Below are positions 24,636 to 35,760 of a stretch of DNA of 64,000 nt, piece after piece (the first letter of the stretch is position 1; each line of letters opens with the position of its first letter). This DNA is from Heterocephalus glaber (Eukaryota > Chordata > Mammalia > Rodentia > Bathyergidae): NCBI RefSeq assembly GCF_000247695.1, contig NW_004624742.1:7127817-7191816 (forward strand). Direction: 5' to 3'. The translations under genes were made by a program, and so were the position numbers. The notes beneath the pieces were generated by a model that made no database searches, was not told the DNA's origin, and saw only the letters and a program-made list of their open reading frames with translations.

Positions 24636-24745
24636 TCCTCCCTCCTCCTCCTCCTCTTCCTCCTCCTCCTCATCTCCCTCCCTCTTCCCCCCTCCTTCTT
24701 TTCTTCCTCCCCTTCCCCTTCCCTTTCTCCTTCTCCTTCTCCTTT
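24636..24745 (+). repeat. CT-rich microsatellite / polypyrimidine tract
   Basis: Imperfect CTC, CTT and CTTCC repeats run about 110 bp and abut the 3' (tail) side of an antisense B1, so the tract may have grown from the SINE tail. On the minus strand it reads as glutamate/arginine/glycine-rich low complexity, which explains the open frame at 24612-24851. Confidence 0.95.
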
Positions 24746-24842
24746 TCAGGGTCTCACTACGTAGCCTATGCTGGTCTTGAACTTGCATCGATCTTTCTGC
24801 CTCAGCCTCCCCAGTGCTGGGATTATAAGCATATGCCACACT
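24746..24842 (-). mobile_element. B1 SINE, antisense
   Basis: The plus strand reads cagggtctcactacgtagcc, tatgctggtcttgaacttgc, ctcagcctccccagtgctgg, gattataagcatatgccaca. This is the complement of B1 (7SL-derived) and ends near the 5' terminus of the element. Confidence 0.88.
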
Positions 24843-25184
24843 TGCTTCCATATTTCCTCTGGAGGTTGGGAAGGCTGTTCCTAGGTAGGAAGTAGTGAGT
24901 CTTGATGGAGCTGATCAGATTGGTGAAAGAATGCAGATGAAGGGAAAGAGCACCGTGGCATGGGAGAGGCAGAAGAGGCCTTCCGTGGTGAAGAATTATG
25001 CACAAGACCTTGCAGTTAGTTTATACTTTGTCTTGAAGAAGAGCAGGTGCAAGGTCATTCTAGGCAGGTGGTACGATGAAAGAAGCTGCAGATAAATAGA
25101 GCTACCAATCTGTCATTTGCCCCTCATGACATATGTTAGAAGACAAGCTCCTTCTCTCCTTAGCCTTCTCATTGCCCATCCTGT

Positions 25185-25365
25185 GCCATAGTCCCTATGC
25201 TCTAGCAATAGCTCACTCTTATACTTCTCTGGGTCCCCCATGCTGTTTTAGGCCTCCAAGATTCTGCCTCTAATATCACCTCTGCCTACACTGCTCTTTC
25301 CCGCCTGCCATCCTGGGGAAGCCTGTTTATTCCTTCAAAGCTCTTCTAAGACCTCACTAGCTACT
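25185..25365 (+). mobile_element. LINE-2 3' fragment
   Basis: Contains tttaggcctccaagattctg, cctacactgctctttcccgc, ctgccatcctggggaagcct, ttccttcaaagctcttctaa, gacctcacta. This follows the L2 pattern (gcctttgcactggctgttcc, tgcctggaatgctctt, cttccttcaggtctctgctc). Confidence 0.6.
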
Positions 25366-25524
25366 CAAGATCAAATACGAATAGAAGAAAGAGGAAGCTC
25401 CTTTGCTCAGATTCCAGTCTCTGCTCTTAACCACCAAGCTATGCTAGCCAACAAGAAGAACCATTATGCACAACAGTTTTATGTTGTTCAAAGTCGGTCT
25501 CAGTGAGTGAACAGAGCTCTTTGG

Positions 25525-25630
25525 GAAGATAAATGCCTTGGGTTTAGTTCTTTTCCTGCTACAACACTTATAGCAAGACATATTTTACCTGTGAACTTTA
25601 TTTTTCTTATTTGTAAAAGGAAAGGCTTGT
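25525..25630 (+). repeat. MIR fragment, diverged
   Basis: gccttgggtttagttctttt, ctgtgaactttatttttctt and atttgtaaaaggaaagg follow the MIR order weakly. Low divergence evidence only. Confidence 0.42.
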
Positions 25631-25892
25631 TCTTATTTATAGATTATTTTCTATGCTATCAATACCATCATTTTTATATTTTAAGAATATCGGCAAAGTT
25701 GACCTATGGATATAAAATTGTGCCCAAGCACCTAAATGAATGATGTTTTCTTAAATGTCAGGGATGAATTTAATAGGATATAGTCTAATATCAAAGTAGG
25801 GGTTTGAAAACAAATGAGAAACAAAATTGGACTTTTCTTTGTAAAAAGCTGCAGAAAAGGAAGATTAAAAGAGTCAAAATAACCCTCTCCCT

Positions 25893-26025
25893 ACTGTGTG
25901 ACCTGAGGGAGCATTATCCTCTGGAAAGAAGGAAACCAATATAATATACGCCATAGGATTGCTGTGAGGATTAGATTAGGTTATGTATATAAGATCTTAA
26001 TGTAGCTCTCAATGGATAATAAATA
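25893..26025 (+). repeat. MIR fragment
   Basis: ctactgtgtgacctgaggga, gaaaccaatataatatacgc, cataggattgctgtgaggat, tagattaggttatgtatata follow the MIR order (tgtgtgacc, a dinucleotide-rich middle, catagggttgttgtgaggat, taaatgag). Confidence 0.6.
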
Positions 26026-27752
26026 GCCCTGTAAGCATGAGCTGTGGATTGTGGGATTGCACTATAGGGACAGGAAGTAGTATAAGCAGCTAATTGACTT
26101 TTAAGGGAGACCTCAGTCTATCTTACGTAGCAAATATTCCAGCCACTGAATATCTCTGGCTGGTGCGCCCCAGATCTCAGTCAGCCTCCTGGAGGTGATG
26201 ATGATACCCTGGACAGAGACCAGGATTGGTTTAACCAGGAAATCGTAAATACTAACATGGCAGAGGCACTAACAAGAGCAGAAACTACAATAACAACCAC
26301 TATCAGATCTTTCTCATTTGACAGGCTGTGCCCTTGGCCATTTTTGTGTCTCTGAAATGCCTGGCAGTGATCCCTTGAAGGAAGCAAGATGGCAGTTATT
26401 ATTCTATGGCCTGAGACACTTTGATGGGTGCAATAGTATTAGGATTATTCCTGTCTGGGACGGGGTAAAGCCTGTGTGATGTCACTTGATGGCAAGGAAT
26501 AGCCCTCATGAGTCAACTGCCAAGGACCTGAAGTTTCCAATATGCATCACCCTTAGAGACAGAGGCATTGACATCTTCTATTAAAATGCAAATGTAATCT
26601 GGAAGGCATTGTGCATCAATCCTTTGCCATCATTTCTGAAATTATAAATCAGATTTGCAAGTCTCTTGTTTGGGTAAGAAGCCAGGAAAGTTCCAGAGCG
26701 TAGAATAGTTTGTCATCTCTAAAAATAGTTCAGTACTAAATTGTCCTAATATCTCTTCTATGCCCAAAATTTCATTTTCTTTTCACTGGTTTTATAGTTG
26801 AGTGAAAGTAATTCAGGTCTGATTTCATGTAGCATTGTACATCTCATAATACAAGAAAACAATTTTTTTCTAAATGAAAGATAGTTTTTGGAAAGCTTGT
26901 AGGTATGGGTCAGTTCAAGCTCAAGCTTTCATTTTTACTGAAATTTTTCTGACATTCATTGTATTCTTTCTCTCTATAACTCCTTCCTCATTTATTGCTT
27001 TATTGACAGCATCTACCTTATATTTTCAAATAAATGAATTAATAAACTGAGTACCTCTATTATGAAAGGCTCTCAGGGAATAGGAGAGTCAGTAAATAAG
27101 GAATTTCTACTCCCAAATATCTTATGAGAGAGACAGAGAGAGAAAGACAAGTGAGCATGAGGGCAATGAGAGTCTGAAAATGGCTGTGGAGATGAAAGGA
27201 GGAGATAGATAAAAACAAGGATGGGGCGAAGAATGGAAAAGAGGCAAAAATTACTCTGAGGTTTTGAGCCTAGATGATTGGTAGGGCCAGGATGCCAACA
27301 GTAGAAGGAAGTCAGGAGGAGGAGAGGTGTGGAGCCCCAGGGGAGCAGGGATTTAATGAGTTTGGATTGGAAAGGTGTTGGGCTTAGATGACACAGACCC
27401 GAACATAGTGAGATGGTCAGCTGCCTCGTCGCTGCTGGTGAAGATGAGTTAATTGCTGAGTTCTAGCTCAAATGTAGGCTATTTTTATTCAGTAGGCATT
27501 TGTGCCAGAGGTTTCAAAAACACAGAAGTCAAAGTCTGTGCACTGCAAGAGTTCCAGCTGAGTGAGCTGAGGAAGTGAGGAGTCAGCTATGCCAGGCACT
27601 AAATGGTGATGTGAGGAGAATGGATAGAAGGATGGGAGAAGGAACTTCTTGGGTGTGACAAGCCACCACCTGCAAGCAGCTACTGGTGGAGGGTGTCCAG
27701 GTTCCAAAGGTCAGCCTGTGCCTTCTGACCTCTGTAAGGGAACTATGAAAAG
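26026..27752. other. Unassigned DNA
   Basis: No gene recognised. About 27128-27152 is a short GA-rich run (gagagagacagagagagaaa). About 27050-27260 has a faint L2-like texture that I cannot place. Small open frames (26181-26387, 27489-27707) lack domains. Confidence 0.35.
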
Positions 27753-27878
27753 ACATTGGATGTAGTGTTACACGCCTGTAATCCCAGCACTCTGGGAGGC
27801 TGAAGCAAGAGGATCAGGAGTTTAACCCTGGCATTGGCAACCTAGCAACTCAGGGAGACCCAGTCTCAAAAAAACCCC
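27753..27878 (+). mobile_element. B1 SINE
   Basis: tggatgtagtgttacacgcc, tgtaatcccagcactctggg, aggctgaagcaagaggatca, cccagtctcaaaaaaacccc matches B1 with a short A-rich tail. Moderately diverged. Confidence 0.88.
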
Positions 27879-30009
27879 TATCATTTCTCAATATCACGTT
27901 TATTTTAAAATGAATAAAACTAGTGTAACAGGCTTAAATTCACTGTAATAACTTTGTTTATGAATATGTACATAAGACCACTGTCATTGGTTGCTTTTTG
28001 ACTCTTCAAGAGAAAAACATTTTTTGAGCTGAATGAAGGCCTGTAGGAGTAGCTCTCACATTGGAGGGAAGAGGAAGCCCAGGGAAATTGCCTTCCTCTT
28101 TCTCAGTTATCTTTCTACCCATGACTGTCAAGGACTCATTACAGGTCCTCTGTCTCGTGGAGGCTGCAGACATTGAGGATTACCACTTGCTGACGGCCTG
28201 TTACTGCAGTCTTTTTCTAATTCACAATAACCTGTGAAGCTAAACTTCGAGAGACCTCATAAATGCCATGAGACATGTGACTTTTTATGTGCTATTGTCT
28301 AGCCTGTCCACCGGAATATGATTTTTAAAGTCCCAGTATCTGAGCTTCAAAGCACTCACAATAACAGCAAATCTAAATAGGGAAGCAATTCAGTCTTGTT
28401 GAAAAAATTCGACTTTCTAATGGTGATTTACATGGCCATAACAGAGGGTCTTCGTATTGTCCCTTGAAAAGAAGAACACAGATATTATGGAAATTTAAAA
28501 GAAATTACTGGGTTAGAACATTTCACTTCTGGAGTAATACTTTTTGCTTAGCACCTGCGTCTGATAGTAAGGACCTCAGTGCAAGAGCTTTACTACCTCA
28601 TTAAAATAGTGCCATCTAGTGGTGAATATTTCAAATTGTAGCCCAGTGCCCAAAGAGCTGTCAAATCCTCAGGGGGCTTGGCTTAAACACAGAGCAGTAT
28701 TTATAATTTGCTAATTTTTCTATTTATCTGTTCTTTCTCTTAGTTTACTTATCACTTACTACAGCTGGATATGTTATTGGGTGTTGTGTCTGAGAGACGA
28801 AGACACAAGCCCTGACCTCCAGGAGTTCAGTCTAGTAGGGATGACTGCTTGTAGGCCAGGGATTGCCATCCAAAGATAATAGTTGTAGCAGAAGGACACT
28901 GGGTGCCTATGAGACTCAAATGTTACAAGGGTTGTGCTGTTGCTAGGAAGTCCTACCCCGTGTATAAGGACATATCTTGCAAGGAATACAGAGGCAAGGA
29001 AGGCACAAACTGTTGGAGATGTCATCATATTGTGCTAGTGTTGGATTCCTAACCCTGACAGATCCTTTTAGGTTTTCCTTATATCTCTGACTTTACCCTT
29101 GAATCAAGAAATTAAATGAATTGGGATTTGGTGATGAGTGGAACTCTCTTCCTTGAGCTTGACTCTTGGTGATCCTAGACTATAAACTGCTGAATACAAT
29201 AGTATGTTAAAAGCCTTGGGCATTTTTCAGGAACAGATTAATAAACTTTTTCATGTCTAATCTGCCCATTGTTCATCTATATTTTCCTTTTTTGGCCTGA
29301 AAATTTCCTTGTAAGTCTTCTTCTTTTTCACATAACTTTGTCTCTCTGCGATACAACCTACACAGTTCTCTTCTGGAGAAACACACTCATTTTGTGAGCC
29401 TGTTGAGGGATCTAATCCTTCTAGCTTTGAGGATTGTCTTCCCTTAAAAACTAAGCCAATAATATTGATCTACCTACATTAATTAGTGTTGGCAAAGTGC
29501 TTTAATTATAATTTAGTATCATATCATCTAAACACAACTGAGACTTGTTATACCCTTTCTTCAGTTGTTTTAAGTTTCACTGTGTGAAACTCTTTCCCTT
29601 GTACTGTTTTTGACTAGTTTTAACACTTAGAAAATTTTTACTTCATTTACTTTTTAACATCATACTCCTTGAATAAGTCTTTTCCTTTTCCTTCTAATTA
29701 GTTCTTATTGGTTTCTTTCATTTTCTTCTCCCTCCATCCCCTCTGCTTTCTCTATGCACAGTGCCATTCCGTCCCTCTCTTTCCCTGTCATAGCTCTTAC
29801 CTTACTTTGTTTTTCTTTTTCCTATCCACCAATTCAAACTCATTTCAACTTATTTCTGTTGTCTTCTGATTCTTCCTATTTACCTCTTCTGTCGCACTCT
29901 CCATCACTTCTGAATGTCTTTCATGTTTCTTTCACTGTCTTGTCTCAGTGACCACCTCTGGAACAACACTGTGTCCGTGTGAGGGAGGTAAGGGATCTGT
30001 TAAGAAGGA
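27879..30009. other. Unassigned DNA
   Basis: No gene is supported. The stretch at 28790-28850 (acaagccctgacctccagga, then gttcagtctagtagggatga) resembles antisense L2 weakly. 29640-29950 is CT-rich. A small open frame at 28774-29028 has no domain. Confidence 0.35.
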
Positions 30010-30470
30010 ACAATGGATTCATCCATTCATTCATTCACTCATCAGGAACATATTGTGTGCCTTCCAGGTACGAGGCACTTTATGACTGGCCAGATGAGGA
30101 CAGAGACAAAGAAGAATGAGATGGTCCTTGCTTTCAAGGTGCTCCTACAAATAGTTTGACAAATTATTATGATATTGTTATTATTTAGACTATAAAGAGA
30201 TAGATGGAAAGCATTTGAGCATGCAGAGGCCTGAAACAATGAACTATCTTGAAGAGGTGGGAAAAAATTCACAGCACATGAAGCATCTGGAGTAGGATGT
30301 GCAAAATGGTTTGAAGATCATCATTTGGAAGCAGTTAGGGCATTCTAGGCAGAGATAATTTACAAAAGAATGGAGCTTCTGATGGATGTGGTGGGTGCAG
30401 GGAAACACATATGGGACATGAAGAGTGTATTTGAACAGAAAAGAAGACTGGAGGAATGAGAAAGTTTCAT
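30010..30470 (-). mobile_element. LINE-2 3' region, antisense
   Basis: The plus strand opens tccattcattcattcactca, then aggaacatattgtgtgcctt, ccaggtacgaggcactttat, tgctttcaaggtgctcctac, and later gcattctaggcagagataat and aaagaatggagcttctga. In order these are the complement of the L2 3' end. A 140-codon minus frame (30244-30666) overlaps it. L2 3'UTRs do not code, so I take that frame as chance. Confidence 0.62.
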
Positions 30471-31766
30471 GAAGACTTCTATTTTGTGTAATAGGGGTAA
30501 GTGTTCTTATAAGTACTGGGGAGTCATGGACAAGTTGTGCATAATAAATATCTGGGCAGTGTGCAGGTTGAAGAGCTAGAGATAAATGAATGGGTTTAAT
30601 GGCCATTTCAGAGATCACGTAGAAAGAGCTGGTGTCTGGATGTGGGAGGTGAAAGAGAGTGAGCATTTAGAATTGCTTTGCTTTCATTGTTATATTTTCT
30701 CCGTAGGATTTCAAATTCCTCAGAGAGTTATTATCCTATCTATCTCACAGAGTTGTTATTCTTTTCTAGTGGGATCTTTTCTTAAAGAATGTAAAGTTGG
30801 AAGTTTCTATTCAGCTACATGGAGATATTGTTCTAATCTTTAGCAATAAAACAGTTTTCTTAACTTTTCTGGGTGTGACTTGTGTGTCCAGCCCTGGTGG
30901 TTCTGAGGTGAACCAATGGTGCCACTGTCCAGCTTCTGAAGGAGGCAGATGAGGGTATGCAGTGTGCTCTGGTATTTAGGGGGGGTGGTGATGTGGAGGA
31001 GGGGAACTAAAGAGGACTTCACCTCTTCAGCTTACAGACTAAATGCTGTGTAGGTGTTGGTGTGGTGCAGGGAACAATAATTCTGAACAGTGTATAACCT
31101 AAAGAGGTCTTATATTACCTTTCTATTGAATTATTAACGGGGCAGACTGGAAGGAGAGATTGGAAGTCAGCAAGCTCGCCCTTTTGACTGTATTTTACTT
31201 AGACCATTATCAAAATTTGTTTCTCAAATGCGAAAAACTAGGGTAAGGGAAAGAGATGATACACTGTGAGAAATTCTGTGCAGACTTATGGCCAGGTTAG
31301 GGTTCTTCATTCTCAGGAGGATTCACTAAGGGGTAATTATACTTCATTGGCATAAGACTTAACATCATAGCTTAGGAAAAGAGAAACATCAAATGAGTCC
31401 AACAGCCCTTCTCTTCTCCTCCAGCCATCTCAAGCCTTCAGCTGAAGAGTTTTAGATGCCATGTTTCATTTGAAACTCATTAATTCTTTGTATTCATCAT
31501 TTCCCTTTATATCTCTAGTCTCTGGATGCATAACCCATTGTTTCATTATATGTGTTCGAAAATTTTATAGAGGCAACAATAACTTGACTTGAGACTGTGT
31601 ATACTAGGCATTTTAGATGCATAGCATTAATTCTCCCAATTCTCCATCCTCACAAAATCCATGCACTGTTGTTATATCACTTTGAGATTTCTTTTGGTGG
31701 ATTTGATTTTTCTGCCTTTTGATTCAGAGTTTGGCTATGGCTTTCTTTGGCCCATGTAATTTTTTA
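30471..31766. other. Unassigned DNA
   Basis: No supported gene or repeat. Short open frames at 30586-30843 and 30840-31022 have no domain. Confidence 0.35.
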
Positions 31767-31847
31767 TGTTTTTGGTACCAGGGATCGAACTCAGGTCCTT
31801 ATGCTTGCTAGGCAAGCAGTGGAACCACTGAGCTAAATCTCCAGCCC
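31767..31847 (-). mobile_element. ID-type SINE, antisense
   Basis: The plus strand reads ttggtaccagggatcgaact, gaaccactgagctaaatctc, cagccc. An exact 14-bp target duplication CATGTAATTTTTTA flanks it (31753-31766 and 31848-31861). Confidence 0.94.
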
Positions 31848-32261
31848 CATGTAATTTTTTAAAATAGAAAGTATCATCATTTTATGGGTAAGGAGATCAA
31901 GAGTACATATTCAAACTCAATGATAAAGTTATGTTTACAGCTAATTTCCTCTCTTGAATTGCAGAATTTCAACAGTATATAATAACTACTGTTAGAGCAA
32001 CACATGAGAAATTTAGCTAAAGATACAATAACAAAATCCCTGTACAAGTACCCAAACTTCAGTTAAGACAATAGAAAAATAAAGAATTTTTCCTTCCAAA
32101 GAAGGTATCTAAAGACAATGGTTCAGGTACCCCATGTATATTAGTCACATCATGTGAATAAAGCTTTTCTGTATTCCTTAAATAAAATTTTATAATCAGT
32201 TGATAAAAAATCAAGTTTCATGTTCAAAAACACTTTCAGAATGCATCTGTAATTAACTTAC
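31848..32261. other. Unassigned AT-rich DNA
   Basis: Nothing recognised beyond the target duplication of the SINE at its left edge. Confidence 0.35.
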
Positions 32262-32561
32262 AGTAGTCCTTCTTTAGTTTTTATTTCACTGGTATCCAAA
32301 ATACTAAATGGAAAACTCTAGAAGAAATAATTCCTAAGTTTAAGTTGTATGTCATTCTGAGTAGTGCAATGAAATCTTATACTGTTCTGCCCAAAACATA
32401 AATCACACCTTTGTCCGTGGTATCCACACTAGTATTTAAGTACCTGTCTCAGTTATTGGAGTGGCTGTCAAGGAACTGCAGGGTTCAGCACTATCTTCAG
32501 TTTCAGATACCCACTGTGGGTCATGGAATATATCCCTGGTAGATATGGGGCAACTACTTTA
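32262..32561 (+). mobile_element. Tigger-type (TcMar) MITE
   Basis: The element begins CAGTAGTCCTTCTTTAG. It has the internal phrases ccaaaatactaaatggaaaa, attctgagtagtgcaatgaa, cctttgtccgtggtatccac and cagatacccactgtgggtca. It ends atatggggcaactacttta, whose complement resembles the start (terminal inverted repeats of about 15 bp with mismatches), next to TA. The layout fits a short, transposase-less Tigger derivative. Its right end lies beside the 3' end of the LRIF1 retrocopy. Confidence 0.72.
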
Positions 32562-32569
32562 TTAATAAA

Positions 32570-33505
32570 AAAAGGCCTATTTTTAAAAGTTATTTCATTG
32601 AAGTCTTTAAGTATAGGACATTTTGTTATTTTTGTTGCATCTTATGCATTTCTTCAAGAGCTGCTTCTTTCTCTCTCAGCACCTGTTTAAGTCTTCTTAT
32701 TTTTTCATCTCTGATGGTTTCTTCCTTTTCTGGTGGTGTCACTGGGAAAATATCTTCAGTATAACTTTTATGAAAGGAATGACTTTGGTCAAAAATTACA
32801 TTTGAGTTCAATGCACTTTTCCGCTGCTTCTCTTGGGAACAGCATTTTATATCGGTTCTCTTTTCTTCTCTGGTTTTGCTGTGGCTTGGGAGAATGTTAT
32901 GTTGTGATATATTTGAAGTTGGCAAAATACTTCTAAGGGGTTCAGAAGTGGTGACATTTGTTTCCCCATTAGTGACTGTCTTAAAAACGCTCTCAGTTTT
33001 TCTCTTCTTTGTGTGTTCCGTCTTCGTAATAGTTTTTACTTTTCTTTTCTTACCAAAATTCTGTTTGTTTTCCTCTTCCTTCACCACAAACACTGTCTCT
33101 TTGCATGTACCATTCTTCATCAAACTACTAAAGTAATCAAAACCTTTTCCAGAGCCCAAATGGTCAGGAATCCGAGTAAGGCAAACTCTCAAATCTTTAG
33201 TGTGACCAAATATCTTTTTTTTTTTTGGTACCGGGGATCAAACTCGGATCCTTGCGCTTGCACAGCAGGTGGCGAAACCACTGAGCTTAATCCCCAGCCC
33301 CTCCAAATATCTTTTTAAATTCAGCATCACCCTTCAAATATGATGCCTTATTAATGCTTTCTTGAAAATCTTTCTCCTCCTTGCTTCCTTGAGTACAGTT
33401 TTCTAATGTTGATGCCATCTCATTCTGAATCAATGCCAGGCATAGCCTGAATTTTCCTCAGTGGGTTTTAGAAAGACCCTCTGTAGGTTATTGGACATTT
33501 TAGAG
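32570..33505 (-). pseudogene. LRIF1: LRIF1 processed pseudogene (short-isoform retrocopy), SINE-disrupted
   Basis: Parent: LRIF1 (ligand-dependent nuclear receptor-interacting factor 1), a nuclear chromatin protein. The minus frame 33192-32626 is open for 188 codons without introns. Near its start it has [12 protein letters not shown], then Lys/Arg-rich tracts, then [11 protein letters not shown], and ends with the coiled-coil-like [17 protein letters not shown] and a stop at 32628-32626. Upstream, beyond a SINE (33220-33302), the frame resumes at AEFKKIFG. A start ATG (33418-33416) gives MAST, matching an internal Met of the long protein. Farther upstream (33498-33496) another ATG begins MSNNLQRVFLKP, the long-form N-terminus, joined directly to this C-terminal part. 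The large central region is therefore absent, as in the short exon-skipped transcript. Removing the SINE and one 14-bp duplicate leaves 696 nt, exactly 232 codons with stop. The parent identity is from memory. Confidence 0.85.
33220..33302 (-). mobile_element. ID-type SINE inserted in LRIF1 retrocopy
   Basis: The plus strand reads ggtaccggggatcaaactcg, cgaaaccactgagcttaatc, cccagccc. An exact 14-bp target duplication CCAAATATCTTTTT (33206-33219 and 33303-33316) shows where it entered the retrocopy coding sequence. It splits the frame between the AEFKKIFG and [11 protein letters not shown] codons and introduces stops, so it is the event that ended the open frame. Confidence 0.95.
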
Positions 33506-34088
33506 GGGTGGGGGGGGGCGGTACATCTAGGACCGTGGGTAGTGTACCACCAGGCTTCTCATATGGGACAGAACCAAAGAGAAAGACTATTGGGCTGCGG
33601 TAGCCAGCAACTCCAGAGAGCACCAGAGAGCACCAGCTGGCTTTCGTGAATTGAGTATCTGGCCCATGTAATTTGTAATGAAGAGTCTGACTCTGATTTT
33701 GAAGTTAAACTGTTTAGACTTCTACTTTTGCCTTTCCCATGACCATACTCCTGGTATCTTACGAAACATATGGACACCTCCTTACACTGGGCATTGTTGG
33801 GCAGGGTGAATACCATAACCGACAAGATAATCCCTCTCAATCTCTACTCACCAGCCATTAGAAAGCCCCAATGCACTTTCTCTTGTCTTGCCAAGTGTCA
33901 ATCCACTTTCTCCAGATTGTCTTGTGTTTACCCTGCTCCCTTAAGAAAGCTTTGTATGAATGATAAACTTGGTTTTAAATTCTCTTGTGTGAAGTGTCAT
34001 CAGTCTTGACATCCAATCTATTAATCAGTTGTTGGGTGAAGCCCATACCACTATCACAGGGTGACTACAAAACAAATGTTAATCTATG
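33506..34088 (+). mobile_element. Possible LTR fragment, unassigned family
   Basis: Near 33930-34050 the plus strand reads ctgctcccttaagaaagctt, gaatgataaacttggtttta, attctcttgtgtgaagtgtc, catcagtcttgacatccaat. That arrangement (a short A-rich signal followed by a U5-like tail) resembles an ERV LTR end. The 33505-33700 part includes a G-run (ggggtgggggggggcgg) and no clear LTR start. It also holds the uncertain 5' boundary of the LRIF1 retrocopy. The open frames here have no domains. Confidence 0.35.
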
Positions 34089-34089
34089 T

Positions 34090-34465
34090 GTTAATTGCAT
34101 ATGGTTGGAAAAAATACTTATATGGTTTTGCGTCAATTGTTGTTCCTCTCTCATGGCCATAAGAACATGCCTGACCTATCCTGTTAAAAGAAATACATAG
34201 AGGAGTGCCCAGTCTCCCAGTCCCCTTAGTTCCCAAGTCATTGTCCCTCAATATGTGAGCAGGATCAGCTAAGATCAACAGAGCCTCCCAGTCAATCCAA
34301 AGCTGGTGAAGAAGCATCTGTGAGGCCAGCAAAGATTGCTCAAGGCCAGCTGAGATAAGCTGAACCCTAAGTTGAACCCTGAGTTAAATATATGGTGACT
34401 GTTGTATACCACTGAGGTTTTGTGGTTGTTATGTAGCACTGTTGTGCCAATAGGTAACTGATAAA
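34090..34465 (+). mobile_element. MLT1-type MaLR LTR
   Basis: The sequence runs ctctctcatggccataagaa, catgcctgacctatcctgtt, gtgaggccagcaaagattgc, ccagctgagataagctgaac and closes with ccactgaggttttgtggttg, ttatgtagcactgttgtgcc, aataggtaactgat. That closing matches the MLT1 3' end pattern (ctaagttttggggtggtttg, ttacgcagcaatagataact). No internal ERVL-MaLR sequence is seen. Non-coding. Confidence 0.72.
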
Positions 34466-35682
34466 TCAAGTGTGGGGACTTCTAGACTGACCTGGGATAA
34501 ATAATATGAAGTCTCCAAACTTTCGCAACTGTTAATGAAACCAGGAAGTCCAAAAATGCAGCAAAGGATTACAGTAGAGCTCATGTTTAGCCCTTTCCCC
34601 CCTATTTTTAAGAGTTTATTTTGTTTAATTTTTTTTGTGCTAGGACTCTTAATAAGCAATTAAAAAAAGCCTTAAGTAAGATTAGCAATTTGCACCTTTT
34701 AAAAAATTAACAGCACTCTGTTGTTTTGATATTGAGCTCCATTATCAATTTGCATCTTTAAAGAGGTGTAACCTTTCTCAGATATTTTGCTCCGTGTTCT
34801 TATATTTAACTAGCAAGACTTGATTTTTACATTGCTTATACTACATTTACTTCTGCACAATTAAAGCTAGGGAAGAAGAAGAAAAAATCCAAGGCTCAAG
34901 AACTGAAGTGTGATGTAGATTTTTGTAACCTAGGCTATCCACAGTGGTAGGTGATCTTGCCAAGAAATAGCCCTACACATTAGAAAAGGAAGTGTCTTAG
35001 AGTTTCAGGAAACATCAACAAAAACCTGCCTGCTTGAGTGGTTGCAGGCCATACCGTCTGATTAAAGTAACTTCAGAAAACAGTACAACCTTCAGTCTGC
35101 TATCAATTCTGAACTCTCTTGACTGTGTGATTGGAGCCATTTGACTAATTGCCTTCCATCTTCCATACTGTTTTTTCCTGACTGTTCAAAGTATCACTTT
35201 TCCTAGCCAGCGCATCCAACAAGCAGTGCTTCAAGGTGCCTTACAGGCACAAGGGCTCACATACCTCATAGTACTTTGCTTCCCACTCACATCTTCTCTA
35301 TTTAAGATATTTAAGATAATGAGGATGTATAAGATTATTACATGAAATTAACTGTACTTCAGATTGGTGGCAGTGAAATCCATTCCCATTAGGTAAAAGT
35401 GCACCATATATCCATTTTTTTATTAGAAAAAAAGATTAATCATGTTGCCCAGTAAAAGGAAATTTATTTTTAAAGAAGTTTTTAGTATTCATCTATATTT
35501 TTCATCAAATTAGGAAACTCTTTTTTGTGACTATAAGTCAGTCAGTCAGTATCAAGTCATGAACAAAAGGAATATATTTTATATTTTCAACAATGGGCTG
35601 GTGACAACTGGAAAGCATAACCTATGTATTATCTCAATCTCCTAAGCTGGAAAAAAGCCCAGAACACCAGTGCTCAGAATGG
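34466..35682. other. Unassigned DNA containing one copy of a 53-bp dispersed repeat
   Basis: No gene recognised. 35307-35359 is a 53-bp segment repeated with five differences at 36405-36457. See the corresponding finding. Confidence 0.4.
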
Positions 35683-35760
35683 TGCTTAGTAGAAGAGTGC
35701 TCCCCTAGTGTGTGTGAGGCCTTGGATCCAATCCTCAGCACTGCAAAAAGCAAAACACAA
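35683..35760 (+). repeat. ID SINE, older type
   Basis: Reads tggtgcttagtagaagagtg, ctcccctagtgtgtgtgagg, ccttggatccaatcctcagc, actgcaaaaagc. It matches the older ID consensus (agagtgcttgcctagcatgt, gaggccctgggttcaatccc, cagcactgcaaaa). Well diverged. Confidence 0.78.

Noticed and set aside
24599..24895. Pro/Ser/Leu-rich plus frame or Glu/Arg-rich minus frame as proteins
   Set aside because: Both are readings of the CT-rich microsatellite and the adjacent B1 SINE.
30244..30666. 140-codon minus open frame as a gene
   Set aside because: It overlaps an antisense L2 3' region, has no domain, and L2 3'UTRs are non-coding.
32623..33318. Overlapping plus-strand frames (60-101 codons)
   Set aside because: They are antisense shadows of the LRIF1 retrocopy. 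The 33013-33318 frame also runs through the SINE.
33504..33521. G-rich run as a functional G-quadruplex
   Set aside because: It is essentially one long G homopolymer interrupted by single bases at a retrocopy/LTR junction, with no supporting context.
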